Source: Rostratula benghalensis (lineage: Eukaryota; Chordata; Aves; Charadriiformes; Rostratulidae). Taken from it: DNA of 64,000 bases. Below are positions 52,201 to 64,000 of this stretch, piece by piece. The DNA is taken from NCBI GenBank assembly GCA_013399305.1, contig VXAI01000181.1, positions 750,848-814,847 of the forward strand, read 5' to 3'. How positions within the stretch are numbered: the stretch's first letter is position 1; each line of letters begins with the position of its first letter. The notes beneath the pieces are model-generated. The model did not search any database and had not been told where the DNA came from. It saw only the letters and a program-made list of their open reading frames with translations. The position numbers and the translations under genes were made by a program.

Positions 52201-55200
52201 ATAAATTTTCAGACGAACGACTAAAGCATTCAGAGGGCTATGTTGTCATTTGGGAAGCAAAGGCTGTAACCATAAACCACAGCCAGTATAAGGCACAAAA
52301 TACCCACAAGAAATTCCTATGGTGATATAAAACCTCCCCAAAATCTGCTTTCTTGGAGGACAGCTCCCTCTTACGTCTGAAATGCAGAAAGACAGGTTTG
52401 CAGTTCTGCAAACCCTACTCCCAGGAAAAAGGAGAAATTGCTACTTTTTAAGAAATCATTCCCCGTGATCTCAGTATTTTCACTGAGACACAACTGACGT
52501 CCCTCTACCATACTGAGTATTTTTTGTTCTGTATATATTTGTTTCATGCACATGTATTTTTATGCAGGGACTACACTGTCTGATTTAGTTTAACAACAAT
52601 TGAAGAAATAATTCAGTCTACAAAAAAAATATCAATTTTTCTCGGCAATGAAAGTTAAATGATGAAATTATCCACGTATTTAATGTTTTCTTTAATTTTT
52701 CGTAACTTTGTTTCTATTCATTAAGGATACACTCTTTCTTTAGTGAGAGCTATTAACACTGGGTTTTGGGGAAAAAAGGTCTGTAGGAACACAGAAAAAT
52801 TAGAGAAAAAATCCCTGGTCCTGTAAAGCAAAGAGTGTGCCACCAGGAGCTCCTTCATTAAAATTTTATACTGAACACCTTCAAACACCGGTGTGAAAGG
52901 CAACAGTAGTAGAAATAGCCATGTCTGAAAATTAAGATTTCTGAATCATGTGGGGAAAAAAGTTATCTTCTCCTCACCCGCTTCTGTTGCGGCTTGGATC
53001 AGGAAAGGGACTTTTTTAAGCAGAGCAAGTCCTGCATTTTGCAGGTTTGCTGAGAGGTCACAGTTTATCATCACTGTCTTCTCATCATTTCCCACCAACG
53101 AGGAGCATGAATTCTTTCAACAGGTATAACCCAAGATTCCTTCCTCTACAACCCCACAAAAGTACTGTCTTTCTCTAAAGCAAAAGGCAAATTTCCTCTT
53201 TCAACAGTGTCAGGGCTATCCTAAGAAAGAGGACACCATAATGACTGGAAGTTCCAGTGTAAACCCTGTATTAACTGTTTGGACTGGATCAGTGACCTAC
53301 TGAAATCAATTTGTGACAGACAGAAAGAGTCCTGCAGTTAAACACGTGCAGCAAGTTGTATGTGAAGCAGTTATTTTTGCGATACGGCTATCGTACCTCT
53401 GTCATTTCTAATGCTTTATTGTAGCCCAGAGACAATAAAGTGACCCAAAGGTCACTGGGATCCCCTTCACGGTCATTGGCTTCCATGAGATTCAAATCCA
53501 TAAATCCTTGTCTTGTTAGTTCATTCTTCTTCATATCAAAATTCTCTGTTTAAAAAGAAATACAAGGTAAGCACTTCAACATCTCTTCTCTCTACAATCA
53601 CCTGTTATCCTTCCAAAGCTAAATTCCCCCTTATGTGAACAAAGTTTAAAAGATGGAGTCATTTTGCAGCTTCAGGTTCTCCAATATTATTTGGGAAAGA
53701 ATGTCCTTGACCAGACACATGCTCCTTGCAATGTCCCTGTGGATTTTAGATAATGACTGGAAACAGCTGGCCCCTTCTATGACGCAAAAGAGGGTGAGAT
53801 TTCAGAACAGAAAGAGTTCATATTGATTCTTTTTTGCTAGCAGTATTTGTTGTGGCTGAGGTTGTCAGTATGGTGTGTATTAGGAATGGGAAATTAAAGT
53901 CTGCTGGGGCCAGCACCCACAGTGCTTGAGGTCCTTGATACAGAAATGATTTACTTAGTTCCTAAAAAGCAATAAAATGCCAGTAATCCTAACACCCCTC
54001 TCCTGATAGAAGATCATAGATCGACCACTCTAATGTCAGCAAACACATAATTGAAATGTCCTTGTGTCAGAAATTTTTAAAAATGGTTTTCTCATCTTCA
54101 TAACAATGCTAAATCCTTGCTATATATTATTAAAAAGGGATTACCAATTTAATAAATCTATCTAAGGGTACAGATGCTATAAGAAATGGCTTGAACTTTG
54201 GTGTCAAGATTTATGGTATTCGTCTGAACCCTTCAACTGATTAATGACCTGGTAAAACATTCACAATATTCTCTTCTTTCCTCTCTTGTACACATCACAC
54301 ACACATCCATATCCCCCTACTCACTGGGGACCGGGGCACAGAGCCACAGACAAAGTCATCAAGTGTGCAAAAGCACGTGCAGGGATGAAAGCAACGAGAA
54401 ACCCATTTACAGAAAAGTATTTTTGCACAAGCTTTCCATCATTTAGGAAAAATGTCAATGTCTTAATAGTGTTTGGAGGAGAAATAGTTAGCAGGACTTG
54501 CCAGACTTGAAGTATCTTGGCCCAAATTAGGCAAAGTGGCATAGCCTACCCCAGACAACATCATCACATCAATTACAACATGGGCCAATACATAACTATA
54601 TGCCACACCAGTATTTCAGACTTAAGTTGCAGGAAAACTCTATTTCTTACAGAAACTTCTCATTTTCATACAATGGCTTCTAATTTTCCCATTTGTCCAC
54701 TCACCGCAGCTAAAACCACTGCCCTCATGCACTGTATTATCAGGGCAGCCTCACAGCCAGCAGTGGTTGCAATCTCCTAACCCTGTTATGAGATAAATAC
54801 ATGTAATCTCAAGGCCCTTGCAAGCTTAAAGCAATGCCACAGAATTCCTTTTTTTCTTCCAAATCCAAGTTTGTGGCCTAACACTGCTCCTGCCAGCTGG
54901 CACAACTCGCAGGAACTTGATGAAATGAATGAACAGATAGAAAAGAAAGTACAGCTGGAAGAGTCTTAAGTATCCATCAGCTTCCTCGTCTCACTCACCA
55001 AGCCTCAGCATCTCATGCTGCCATATAGCAAGATATGGACAGACTGACACACCATATATTAATCATCAAGAGAAAGATTTTTAATGAAAAACTGCTTACA
55101 TCTGAAGAAAATATATAGTTGCAATAGGCATTTTCTGATGGATCATTTTTTAAACAATCATCTAGATGACATTTTTAAATGCCTCTCTAGATGTCACTTT

Positions 55201-58200
55201 TAAAGCATCACATCCACACCCACGTCCCTCTCAACACTGAGATATGAAAGCAGTATCAGCTTAATCTGCAGAAAGGAGATTGGTTAAACAAATACCTGTT
55301 ACAGCTTAATTCACCATATCATCCATGATTAGAAAACCTGTAGCGTTTGGCAGCTATAAAGTCTTTCACCTACAATACTTTGCAATTAGCAACGGGAGGA
55401 ATTTTCTCAGCAGGTCAGAGGCACAGAAACCAGAATGAAGCAAAACAGTGGACAGGAGACTGGAAAAGGAAAGAAAAGAAAAATAAAGGGAGAAGAGAAC
55501 AGTATCTAAATGTGTTCTTGTTACAGGCCACAAAATACTCATTTCTTTTATACTATATAAATAGTAGGATGCTATAAACAACAGCTTGCAAGTAGATTGA
55601 TAGCCCTAATGAACTTACCCTTACACACAGCCCATGCTTCCTCATCACATGTCTCACCACTGGTTCTCAGTTCAAAGAAATTGTATTCCTCCAAACTCAG
55701 GCGGCCATTTCCATCCAAATCAATTGTTTCAAATATATCCAACAAAACCGCTCTAAAAGATGAAAAAAACAGAGCTATTTCCAAATACTTCAATTTTCTT
55801 TACTGTCTCCTAATATTGTCGAAAACTATTCAGTCTATTTGAGAATATTCTTTACAAACAGTACTTCAGTAACTTTTTCAAAATTGTATTTTATCTGTTA
55901 TTTGGAGGACACATTTTCCAATTCCTATGCCTCTCTGGGAATGTGACTCACCGGAACTCTTTGGTCAGAACCAGTTCTCCATCTTCCCCTCTATACACCA
56001 GTTCTGCTTCTCCAGTGACTTGTGTTTTTACCTTCTTCAGCCTACAGCCTGTTGTGAAGGGGAGCAGCCAGTAAATTCCTGATCCAAGCTCCCCTTTCCA
56101 TCCAAACATCTGCTCTTAAAAGAAGATGGACAAGTTTGTAAGTTACTTCTCAAATGATACCTTTCTTTATTACTAGTAATATTCATGCAAAAGGGATTGG
56201 TTACTTGAAAACACTGGCAATGCTAAGTTCTTTCCTTAAAGAAAGCTTATCTACAGCGAAATGCTGTGTGATACCATTTCAAAGACATAAAAACTAGTGA
56301 ATCTCTTCATTATAATAAAAGCTAGGAAAACATCCAGGACCAGAGATGAGGGGAGAACAGTCATTACTGTCTAATCACAATCCTATCATTTTTCAGTTTT
56401 GTAATACTCTCCAACTGCTCAACTTTAAAACAAACGCAGACAGAAGCAGGCTGACAAAATCCACCGAGTTTTTAATTTCCTCCTTGATTTATTAGCTTTG
56501 TTCAAAGTAGAAATAAAAACATCCCATGTAAAGAGTGACAAGTGACTTCAGAAGAAAGCTGAGTTCCCTGTGGCTTGGAAGGAGGATGTAATGCTGCCAT
56601 TTCTCTTCCCTTATTTCTACCATAGGGTAAGAACATTTTGTGCACCATGACGTTCAAAATCACATATGTGGCAAGTAAAAAGAAAATTAAAGGAAATTTT
56701 AACAAATGTTACCTTTGAAATATATTAAATACAAGTGAGTTTTCACAGAGTATCTCTACAGATAACCAGCAACTCAGCAACACTGGCCAACACACCACAG
56801 GATAACACGGTCCTCACAGGACTTTCATTAAACTTCTATACGAGGGGCTTGCAGTTCAGCCCATCCAAAGGGCACAACTACAACACTATTACATCCTACC
56901 TCACATAAATTCCATCAGTCTTCAAAGGGAACACGCACAGAACACATGTTTTCTTCTCTCCTAGAGTTTAATTAATTAGTTTGAATTCCTTCTGAACACA
57001 TGGGAACTCACCCACGCAGCACTAACATATACACTGAAGCTATAAGAATTAAAATAGGAATACAACAAAAATATCAAACCTCTTTGTTTTGTTGTTCAGT
57101 AAAGCTCACAAGCTCAAGATTTTCCTGAGTTTCATTTTCCTTCAGAATATACAAAGCTGTATCCACTGACATCCAATGACAGGATTTTCCTAAAAAGAAC
57201 AACATTCCCCACACAAATGCTTAATATTGGCACAAAGTTATTTTTCTTTGAACCCCAAAGCAGGTATTTCCATGGTATTTATCACATAGATCCCTGTTAA
57301 TGTAAGACAAAAATAAAAAATCCATTATATGCTGTTGAGACTTTTTTCCTATTTAGGCTGATCAGATAAATTGTTCCAAGTCTTGTGATTGTTTTATAGG
57401 TAATGATTGCTTTTAATAGTTCTAATATTAAAACATTTGGTAGTTAGGGAAGCTGATTTCATGGTTTTCTACCATTAGAACAACATTATTATTTATTACT
57501 TTTCTTTACACTGAGCCTCCTAGGTACTTGCAATGAAGGATGTTAGCAAAATTATATTATATTTTCATCTGGTGGTCTGTAAAATGTTGTTAAACTCATC
57601 TTGACAGGAAACCCAGGTTAGGTGCAAAAACTGGGGATACCAAAAGATGTAAATCTCAGAAGTACAAATTTCAATCATTTTTAAGATGCAAGTAGCAAGA
57701 CCCTCCCACACAGCATCATGCATAATCTGTTTGTCTGATCATGTATGATTTGTTTGGGGTTGGAAGGGAGGCCTGGGCTTAGCTATGTTAAACAGATGCC
57801 ATTTGTATCTCTTTGGTTCCTTGCAGATGCTCGGTTCCTGAGGGCAATCAATCAATGAACTATTAAATGGTCTTCAAGTTAATCAGATCAAGCGAAACAA
57901 TGAATGTAGTTCTCCTACAGTTAGGAGTCAAGATTACCAAAGAGTGGCTACACACCACACAACTTTGTCAAAAATGTGAAGATATTTTTGATTTCTTATA
58001 AAAAGGTAATTGCTTTGCTAACATGAATCCGTTCCTTAACACCAGCATTACGCCTTGCTCTTCACAACACAAAGAAAGATATTTCTATATACAGGACAAT
58101 GATATATTGTGCAAAAGTAGAATTTTATTTATGTATTTAAGTACTCTTTTGGTTTCACAGAATGTCTGCACAATTCTGGAGCAGAACTAGTCTAAGGCAT

Positions 58201-61200
58201 GGTTTAAGAGGGTGCCACGTGAAAAAAAAAAAAGAAAAGTTATGAGCAGAACACAGAGACAACCTGTTACTCAAATCTAATCTATTAGTACCAGATCACT
58301 TTTCCTCACCATTAGAAATCTGTTCATCAACTTCTCATTTCAGCCAGGTAGTAACTGGAAAACAACTGCTTTCCATCAATTATTGGCAGTGAAGTTTTTA
58401 TTAGCAACTTCAATCAGAATCAATGACCAGCCTGTGGCACAACAGCCAGCCCAGATGACTCTAAAACATCTTTGGGATCTAATGGCTCCTGTTTCACAGG
58501 ATTAAAGACGAAATAATCTACTTGGGAAAAAAATAATTCCGTTGTAGCGACTAGATAAAGCCCCTTTGTAAAACACCAGATAGAACTAATCCAACAGTGA
58601 GTGGAAAATTAAGGAGCACAAGGCTGATCTCGGGTGCTCTAACGCTGGGCTTCACTCTGGAAATGAAAATGGGCAAACCAAGACATAAATTTCTCAAACA
58701 AGATTCACAATCAAAGCATCAAGATACCATACTGCCATAAAAAGCCATAACCTATTTTATCTATTTACAAAAGCATGAGAGGTGGAGAATACAAGATCTT
58801 TCAGGCAATACTCAATAAGATTTGGGCTGCTGTTTCTCACAAAGCACATCAACACCTTAAAAGGGAGACACCGCAAACAGTGCTAGTGTTTCAATTTTGT
58901 AGTAAGAAATTTCACAAATCTAAGGCCAAAAATAATCTAAGAAGATGCCTGAGTACAAAGAGAAACATAATGGACTTACCTGATTATTGCTGCCCAGGCA
59001 GCAAACACAAAATGAGAAAGCAGAAAATATAGTCTGGCAAGTGAAGTTATACTGTCAATAGAATTCTGTCTACAGAGAAAAATACTGCTGTATTGCAATA
59101 GCACAAAATATCGCAAAGTATTGAAAGTGAGAAAGGGAGAGACATATCAGGGGGAGGAGAGAAAATATTTTTATAGAGGAAAATTCTCTACAGAAATAGA
59201 AATACACTTACCTTCTACCTGACGAAGGTTTAAAGGCTTGATGGTAATGCATACTGTAGACCTCTGAGGTAAGTGCAACCGGTACTTGTGACTGATGATC
59301 TCACCATCTTCCTCTAAGTAGAAGCATCCTTTGGACTGTGCACACTGCCACTCCTGGAAACCAAAAAAGACATTGCCTTCATCTTTGATCAAGATAAAAG
59401 CTCCTTCTTGGAAATATTAATTAATTTGATAATTTAGTAAATCCTGCACAAGATACAGCACTGATTTTTTTTTTTTAATTATTTTTTTCAAATAGTCCTT
59501 TATGTAGTCAATTTTGCAGTGCAGTTAGTAGCATTTCACTTGTGAAAATGCTTGAGAAACAAAGATCAACCCAATGCTCAAGTAGTGGAAAGGAAATTTA
59601 ATTGCCATGAAGAATCAAACTGAATTCATGTGACTCTCTGAACTGTGTGATTTACCACTGAAAGGCTGGAATTCTGCTGCATTAGTTCCATCAGGCCAAT
59701 CAAGCAAATAACACAACTCATTAGCTGAACAAAGCAGAATTATTTGCTCAGACAAATCACAGACACAAGTACCTGTCAAATTACGTGATTCTTCCTGACT
59801 TCTGTCAAAGCTATTGGAGAGACATAACTGAAAACTCCTGATTTTGTGAATAATATGGTTTCCAAAGAAGCCATGATTCTGCTGAGATGCTCAAACAGCT
59901 ACATGCTACACTTTTTTATTTATTTTTTAATAGCAGGTCCCAATTTTCAATTGCATGTATCATTTCAATGATAGTTTTTTAGCAAAATAAAAATGAAGTC
60001 CTTAAAAACATATTGGATGCTTTGAGGAAGGTAAGACATTCTTGATTTGCCCTCCCTGGTCTGGATTAAGTCCGTTATTTCTAGTCACTCTCCTTGCAAT
60101 GGAAGATAACGTCTTCAGCAGGAGCAGACATATTTATCGTGAAGATTGCAAATAGTATTCATCAGCACTGCATTTCATTTCTCCTCTTAAAAGAGCCAAT
60201 TCTCATGACATCACGCTCATGCTCAGCAGATGGTACTTTACAGTCCATGACCTAAAGGTGTCAGGCAAGAACTGGATTTTACTTGTGTACATACACCCGG
60301 GGTGCTTGGTAATACACATAGCTCTGATCCTGAATTTACAGTTGTCCATTCAGAATTCTATATTTCTTAAGACTATATATTTTACCTGGGACTGGCCACA
60401 ATTTTGCCACTGATTTCTGTGGGAACAGGATCAACGCCTCCATGTTAAACTTTTCTCATTCAAACATTACCAAAAACTGCAGAATCTAATACTATCTCTC
60501 ACTCTGAATCAATCTCTTCTTACAAGTTTCACCCAAATAGCACAAACTCAGCTATGAAAGGAATCTTCACACTAAAGGAATAAAAATATATCATCTTGAA
60601 AATATGGTTGTGAATAAACATTGAGAATTCCAAATTTTACATAGCTGGAAACCATCTTAATCTCAAAATACTTATTAGCATGGTAAGACTACGCTGTCCC
60701 ATCCAAGATGTTGATCTAAAAGCAACACTTATTTCATCCTCACTACCCCAATAGCTTTGGTAGCATAATGCATCATACCCATTTTAATGTCAGATTCTGC
60801 TAATTATATTTGCATACAGCTGACAAGAAGGAGTACTTTTAAGTACAACCACTATACACTTTGCAACTCGCTCTCTGCTGTTCTTTGGAGTTTAGGGATT
60901 TCTAAAGAAAATTAAGACTTTGCTAATGAAGTTCTAAGAGACACACTTTAAAAGTAAACACACTTCCTCTGAGCATAGGCTATCGAAAGGGGAAAGATCA
61001 ATTAAGCTACCTAAAATAAAGTGGGACATCCAATCCCTGATGGAAACAAATATCCCAGTCCCTCCACTCCCACAATCTTTCTTGCTAATGAAGCAACATG
61101 GGTCTTCTTCGAGACATAAAATAGCACAACGTAAGTAACTTGCAGGTTAGATCACTGGAAGAGAGATGCGATGCTTGCTTGATCTACCTTATACAATAGC

Positions 61201-63857
61201 TCTGTGTAACACCCACACTTAAAGCTTTATTTTCAAGGGTCTCTCTACCCCAGAATGGAAATGTGAAAAGCTCAGCTATTTCCTACTCCAGTTGCAGTTA
61301 TTGGTGAGATCCTCAAAGGCAAAAGACCAGCAGCCCAAATGTACAATAACTATTCAAAGAGATAGGGTGACAATTTTCATGTACAAAAATTACTTTAACA
61401 ACAATGTTCTATCCCCCCTTCCTCACTATGGCAGTGATCTTCAAACCACCATCTCACAGATAGTCCATGGGCTTCAACTTTGTCCTGTTTGTTTACCTTC
61501 CGTTTTCTAGCTGTTATTTCAGATGACAAATCCACAATTTTTGCAGGTTTTCATTTAGATGGACACGGCTACAACAGGGACATCAAACAATCCCAGTAAG
61601 CAGGGAAAACATCCTAAGGTTAAGATGTGAGCAACAGCAAGCAAAAGTTGGAGAGTGCTTTAGGAATCAAATACTGAAGTGCTGCTGTTCTTGCAGAGAG
61701 CTTAAGGTGGTGCTATATTCTCTAAATTATCCACATCAAATTAGTTAACAGCTACGTACATTGGGAAAGATAAAAGGTGATTTTCTGTTTTGGTTTTAGT
61801 GTGGCTCTTCAAAGCATAACAAGGGTTGTCAAGTAGTAGCTAACATAGTGGGAAACGTTTGTATTCAAAATGTTAATTATCATCAAAAACTGTTAGGCAC
61901 TACCTACTGCTGCCAGCGCTGGCCGCTGCCCAAACAGCGCATTGGACTGCTATTCCAGTTTCACTTAATATTGAAATTTTCCACACTTTCATGCACACTT
62001 CCAAATCAAAAGCAATGTTTATGCGAGGAACTGTTCCTGTGATTAAAGCAAAGAGCTTCAGGTCAACATTTTCTCTTGTACAAACCTGTTCTATGTTGCT
62101 TATGCACATCTGTAATGCTGCTATTTATTTTTTTCTCCCCAAAGTTATTTACATGGGTTTGAACATGTCACAAATCTCCACTGACAGCAAGAAGAACAGA
62201 GAACATGGAAGAATGTACTGTGAATACATTCCATGTTTTCTAAGGGTTTTTAATTTAGACATTCACTATGGTTTGACTGCCACTGTATCCTCCTGACAAA
62301 AAAGTAAAGCTGGCATTGGTCCTACTTCCTTATGGCAATATTTTCTTACTGTCCCAAAAAGACAGGTGAACTGCAGGGGAAAAAAAAAAAAAATCTGACT
62401 GTAAGGTAAATAGGAAGAAATTCTGGGTGCTAGATTCTGATCTGCACCCAAATGAATTGCTGTGTATTTATCCATTGAATTTGACTGAGTTTATTTCGTG
62501 TCCTTTATAGTTAGGGCTAAGTAAAAACAGTAGTTCTACTTACACCTTTTCACATTTATGGATTGCTTTCAGTTTTTGTATGACACTAATCAATAGCAAT
62601 CGATATCTGCCCGGGTGTTTTTTTTTCAGTCAGATCTTACTGGCTTGTTCAAAGAAAGAGGAATCCAAGATTGGGAAACTGTGTGATGCTTTTATATACT
62701 ACATATCATGTTTGAACAAGGTGAAATTGCAGGTTAAATTGCATGGAGGTCCAGATACCTAAACAGACTGCCAAAAATTCCTTTGAGGTTATGATTTTAA
62801 ATTTTAATATAGAACAAGTGTCACCGTATAGCAATGTCGAAGATATAAAGGACTTCAGAGTTCAATAACAAATACAGAGTTGTTATTTGAAACAAAAATG
62901 TAGCTCATGAGAACAATCAGTTCAGTTTTCTAGCAGCACTTCTACTATGTGGTCATAACCATTTTTTCCCTTTTATACAGGAGTCTCAAGGTGCACATTT
63001 TTAATGTATCCTAGCAGTTCCCAGTTAATGTTTTATATTTCTACAGCTATTACTTTCTGTTGAAAGAAAACTAGTAAAGGTTCAGTCAAGAAAGGGAAAA
63101 CAAAGGAAAAAGATCAATATTAACACTCTACAAATATTGACTTAGGAAAGTGACTTTGTTGTCTTTCTCCCACAGGAATTTATATTGAATGAGTGATTTA
63201 TTTAAAAGAAAATACTGATGGAACATATTAGTCTAACTAAAAATCAATATTTTCAGGCTACAGCATATATTTACAAATTAATGCCCAACAAAGTGAATAT
63301 GCTCACAGATCTGTTATTTATTTCCAATTACCTTTCATATAAAGGTTTATGATACACAATCTTTCAGACTACTTAAGCATTTAAAGTTCTCACCAACCTA
63401 ATAAATTATTAAATTTTAAATTTCTCAAAAAGTCATTAACCGTTTTATCCAACAGTGGTTTCATTTATAAAAAACACTCTTTGTTCTATTAAACCTTCAC
63501 ACCTGAAAAATTATTTTCAATAACTAGATGTCAGCAAAACCAACAGTATATAAAAATGTTAATAAGAATATGTATGAAGAAACCTCTCAGTAGTTTATAG
63601 CTGCCCTTGACAAACTATTAATAAAACATCGGTGAAAAATCAGAGAAAAACGGTTTCTTATTTAAAATGCAATAACATATGTGCCTAGAGGAAAACAGCA
63701 TCATTTTCAGTAGGACTAGCTTAACGTGATACCTTCATTGTGTCTGGCTCAATTAGCTTTGTGTTCCTGCTGCTACCGGCACCCACGCTCACGGTGGTGG
63801 AAACGGACGCTTTGCAACTTTGAGCTGATGATGGTCTTGAAGGAGTCCTGCTACCAC
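46208..63857 (-). CDS. EFCAB7: EF-hand calcium-binding domain protein 7, C-terminal two thirds (partial)
   Basis: EFCAB7 works with IQCE to tether the EVC-EVC2 complex at the base of the primary cilium and so supports Hedgehog signalling (known from mammals). Nine exons are placed: 63857-63733, 59353-59212, 57189-57080, 56109-55952, 55752-55619, 53545-53397, 51577-51368, 47422-47315, 46282-46208 (stop included). They total 1,211 nt, about 403 codons, with matching phases throughout; the family protein is about 630 residues, so 5' exons lie beyond 64,000. A canonical EF-hand loop [12 protein letters not shown] is in the exon at 55,619. Identity rests on the EF-hand, the overall exon text as I recall it, and conserved placement upstream of PGM1 on the same strand. 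No disabling change is seen. Confidence 0.9.
47315..47422 (-). CDS. EFCAB7: EFCAB7 penultimate exon
   Basis: 108 nt, phase 0 at both ends, 36 codons: [17 protein letters not shown] to VEVAPKSMM. Borders: CCCCCTCCAG|TCTG and ATGATG|GTAAGA. Confidence 0.92.
47423..47954. other. EFCAB7 intron sequence
   Basis: Unique intron sequence between the penultimate exon and the antisense CR1. No feature is recognised. Confidence 0.6.
47955..49258 (+). mobile_element. CR1 LINE (copy 4) with reverse-transcriptase remnant
   Basis: The longest CR1 in the window, antisense within an EFCAB7 intron. The left half is a decayed piece of ORF2: recognisable text includes [12 protein letters not shown] and the RT catalytic FADDTKLYG (about 48,390-48,416; the usual YADD/FADD box), then the C-terminal RT region to about 48,640. 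The right half is the 3' UTR of the same subfamily as copies 1-3, ending 'cattctgtgattctatga'. Frameshifts and stops make it dead. The left limit is approximate. Confidence 0.93.
50704..50747. repeat. Perfect 18-bp inverted repeat, 8-base loop
   Basis: The left arm GACTGTTCATTAGGATCT (50,704-50,721) pairs exactly with 50,730-50,747. The loop is ATGCAACA. Flanks do not pair, so the stem is sharply bounded. Confidence 0.95.
51293..51326. repeat. (AAT)n microsatellite in EFCAB7 intron
   Basis: About eleven AAT-type triplets with one AAC interruption, 42 bases downstream (in gene sense) of the exon donor at 51,367. Confidence 0.9.
51368..51577 (-). CDS. EFCAB7: EFCAB7 exon (third from end)
   Basis: 210 nt, phase 0 at both ends, 70 codons: [18 protein letters not shown] to [10 protein letters not shown]. 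Borders: CTCCATTGCAG|GCGTGC and AATAAG|GTACGG. A cysteine-containing globular segment, no named domain that I can see. Confidence 0.93.
53397..53545 (-). CDS. EFCAB7: EFCAB7 exon (fourth from end)
   Basis: 149 nt: two bases completing a Glu codon, then 49 codons [14 protein letters not shown] to YNKALEMTE. Borders: TTTAAACAG|AGAAT and ACAGAG|GTACGA. It follows directly on the EF-hand exon and probably forms the partner helix region. Confidence 0.93.
53546..55618. other. EFCAB7 intron, no other feature
   Basis: AT-rich intron. The phase of the flanking exons joins directly (G|AG), so no intervening exon is needed. Confidence 0.65.
55619..55752 (-). CDS. EFCAB7: EFCAB7 exon with EF-hand loop
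   Basis: 134 nt, 44 full codons. [10 protein letters not shown] is the entering helix, [12 protein letters not shown] the 12-residue Ca-binding loop (Asp at 1 and 3, Asn 5, Gly 6, Glu 12), and EYNFFELRT the exiting helix: a canonical EF-hand. Borders: CATCTTTTAG|AGCGG and AAGG|GTAAGT. Confidence 0.95.
55952..56109 (-). CDS. EFCAB7: EFCAB7 exon (sixth from end)
   Basis: 158 nt: 52 codons [18 protein letters not shown] to LVLTKEF plus two bases of Arg. Borders: TTAAGAGCAG|ATGTTT and TTCCG|GTGAGT. The acceptor after GAGCAG was chosen because it is phase 0 with the preceding exon; an AG five bases upstream would break the frame. Confidence 0.9.
57080..57189 (-). CDS. EFCAB7: EFCAB7 exon (seventh from end)
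   Basis: 110 nt: two bases completing Gly, then 36 codons [18 protein letters not shown] to EQQNKE. Borders: TTCTTTTTAG|GAAAA and AAAGAG|GTTTGA. The donor GTTTGA is weak but is the only GT that keeps the frame before the intron stop. Confidence 0.88.
57190..59211. other. EFCAB7 intron, no other feature
   Basis: AT-rich intron sequence. Flanking phases join directly (G|GA), so no exon is missing. Confidence 0.65.
59212..59353 (-). CDS. EFCAB7: EFCAB7 exon (eighth from end)
   Basis: 142 nt: 47 codons [18 protein letters not shown] to LNLRQVE plus one base. Borders: TTGGTTTCCAG|GAGTGG and GAAG|GTAAGT. A beta-rich segment around [11 protein letters not shown]; no named domain. Confidence 0.93.
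59354..63732. other. EFCAB7 intron, no other feature
   Basis: 4.4 kb of AT-rich intron without recognised repeats or exons. The flanking exons meet at phase 0. Confidence 0.6.
63733..63857 (-). CDS. EFCAB7: EFCAB7 exon (ninth from end, first in window)
   Basis: 125 nt: two bases then 41 codons [18 protein letters not shown] to [11 protein letters not shown]. Ser/Thr-rich, so probably a disordered linker ahead of the EWQC segment. Borders: TTTGTAG|GTGGT and ATGAAG|GTATCA. It enters at phase 1, so upstream exons must lie beyond 64,000. Confidence 0.85.
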
Positions 63858-64000
63858 CTACAAACACAGGTACTCAGTTACAATTACATTCTCTCAAGTT
63901 ACTCCTTGTGCTATTTGTCATAAAACCATACCTTTATAGCCACACAGAAAAAAATTAGATGACAAGATAAGCTGACTTCCCTTATAATTATGTAACATTT

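Overview
The window looks like sauropsid, most probably avian, nuclear DNA. Several 5'-truncated CR1 LINE copies end in the ATTCTATG-type octamer typical of this family, and the split genes have compact introns. Turtles and crocodilians also carry CR1, so bird is an inference. The window is mostly intron and intergenic sequence. Both recognised genes lie on the minus strand.

Layout from left to right. (1) 1-100 is the edge of a CpG-rich block with a YY1-like motif and a possible minus-strand first exon of a gene leaving the window. Mammalian synteny (EFCAB7-PGM1-ROR1, all on one strand) would predict ROR1 here, but the sequence does not prove it. (2) About 200-16,300 is intergenic: three CR1 pieces, AT-rich stretches (about 3.2-10.1 kb) that look like conserved non-coding DNA, and no gene I can support. 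(3) 16.3-44.1 kb is PGM1 (phosphoglucomutase-1). All eleven coding exons can be placed with canonical GT/AG borders and matching phases; joined, they encode 562 residues with every catalytic loop intact. A second, alternative first exon (1B) lies at 32,685-32,942. An unresolved gap of 198 N sits inside a 17-bp minisatellite between exons 1B and 2. The main promoter is the CpG island at about 43.5-44.1 kb. (4) 44.1-46.2 kb is a short intergenic spacer. (5) 46,208-63,857 holds the last nine exons (about 403 codons) of EFCAB7, an EF-hand protein of the ciliary Hedgehog pathway; its 5' exons lie beyond the right edge. A longer CR1 with reverse-transcriptase remnants lies antisense in one of its introns.

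PGM1 and EFCAB7 are neighbours by ancient synteny, not parts of one pathway. PGM1 interconverts glucose-1-phosphate and glucose-6-phosphate; EFCAB7 helps anchor the EVC-EVC2 complex in cilia. I found no CRISPR array, operon, rRNA, tRNA or novel multi-gene system, and I do not think the window contains one. The more interesting details are at sequence level: a 4-nt tandem splice donor and an upstream in-frame stop at PGM1 exon 1B, a G-quadruplex motif fused to the exon 4 donor, an 18-bp perfect hairpin in an EFCAB7 intron, an exon-like 93-nt segment, and the gap-containing minisatellite.
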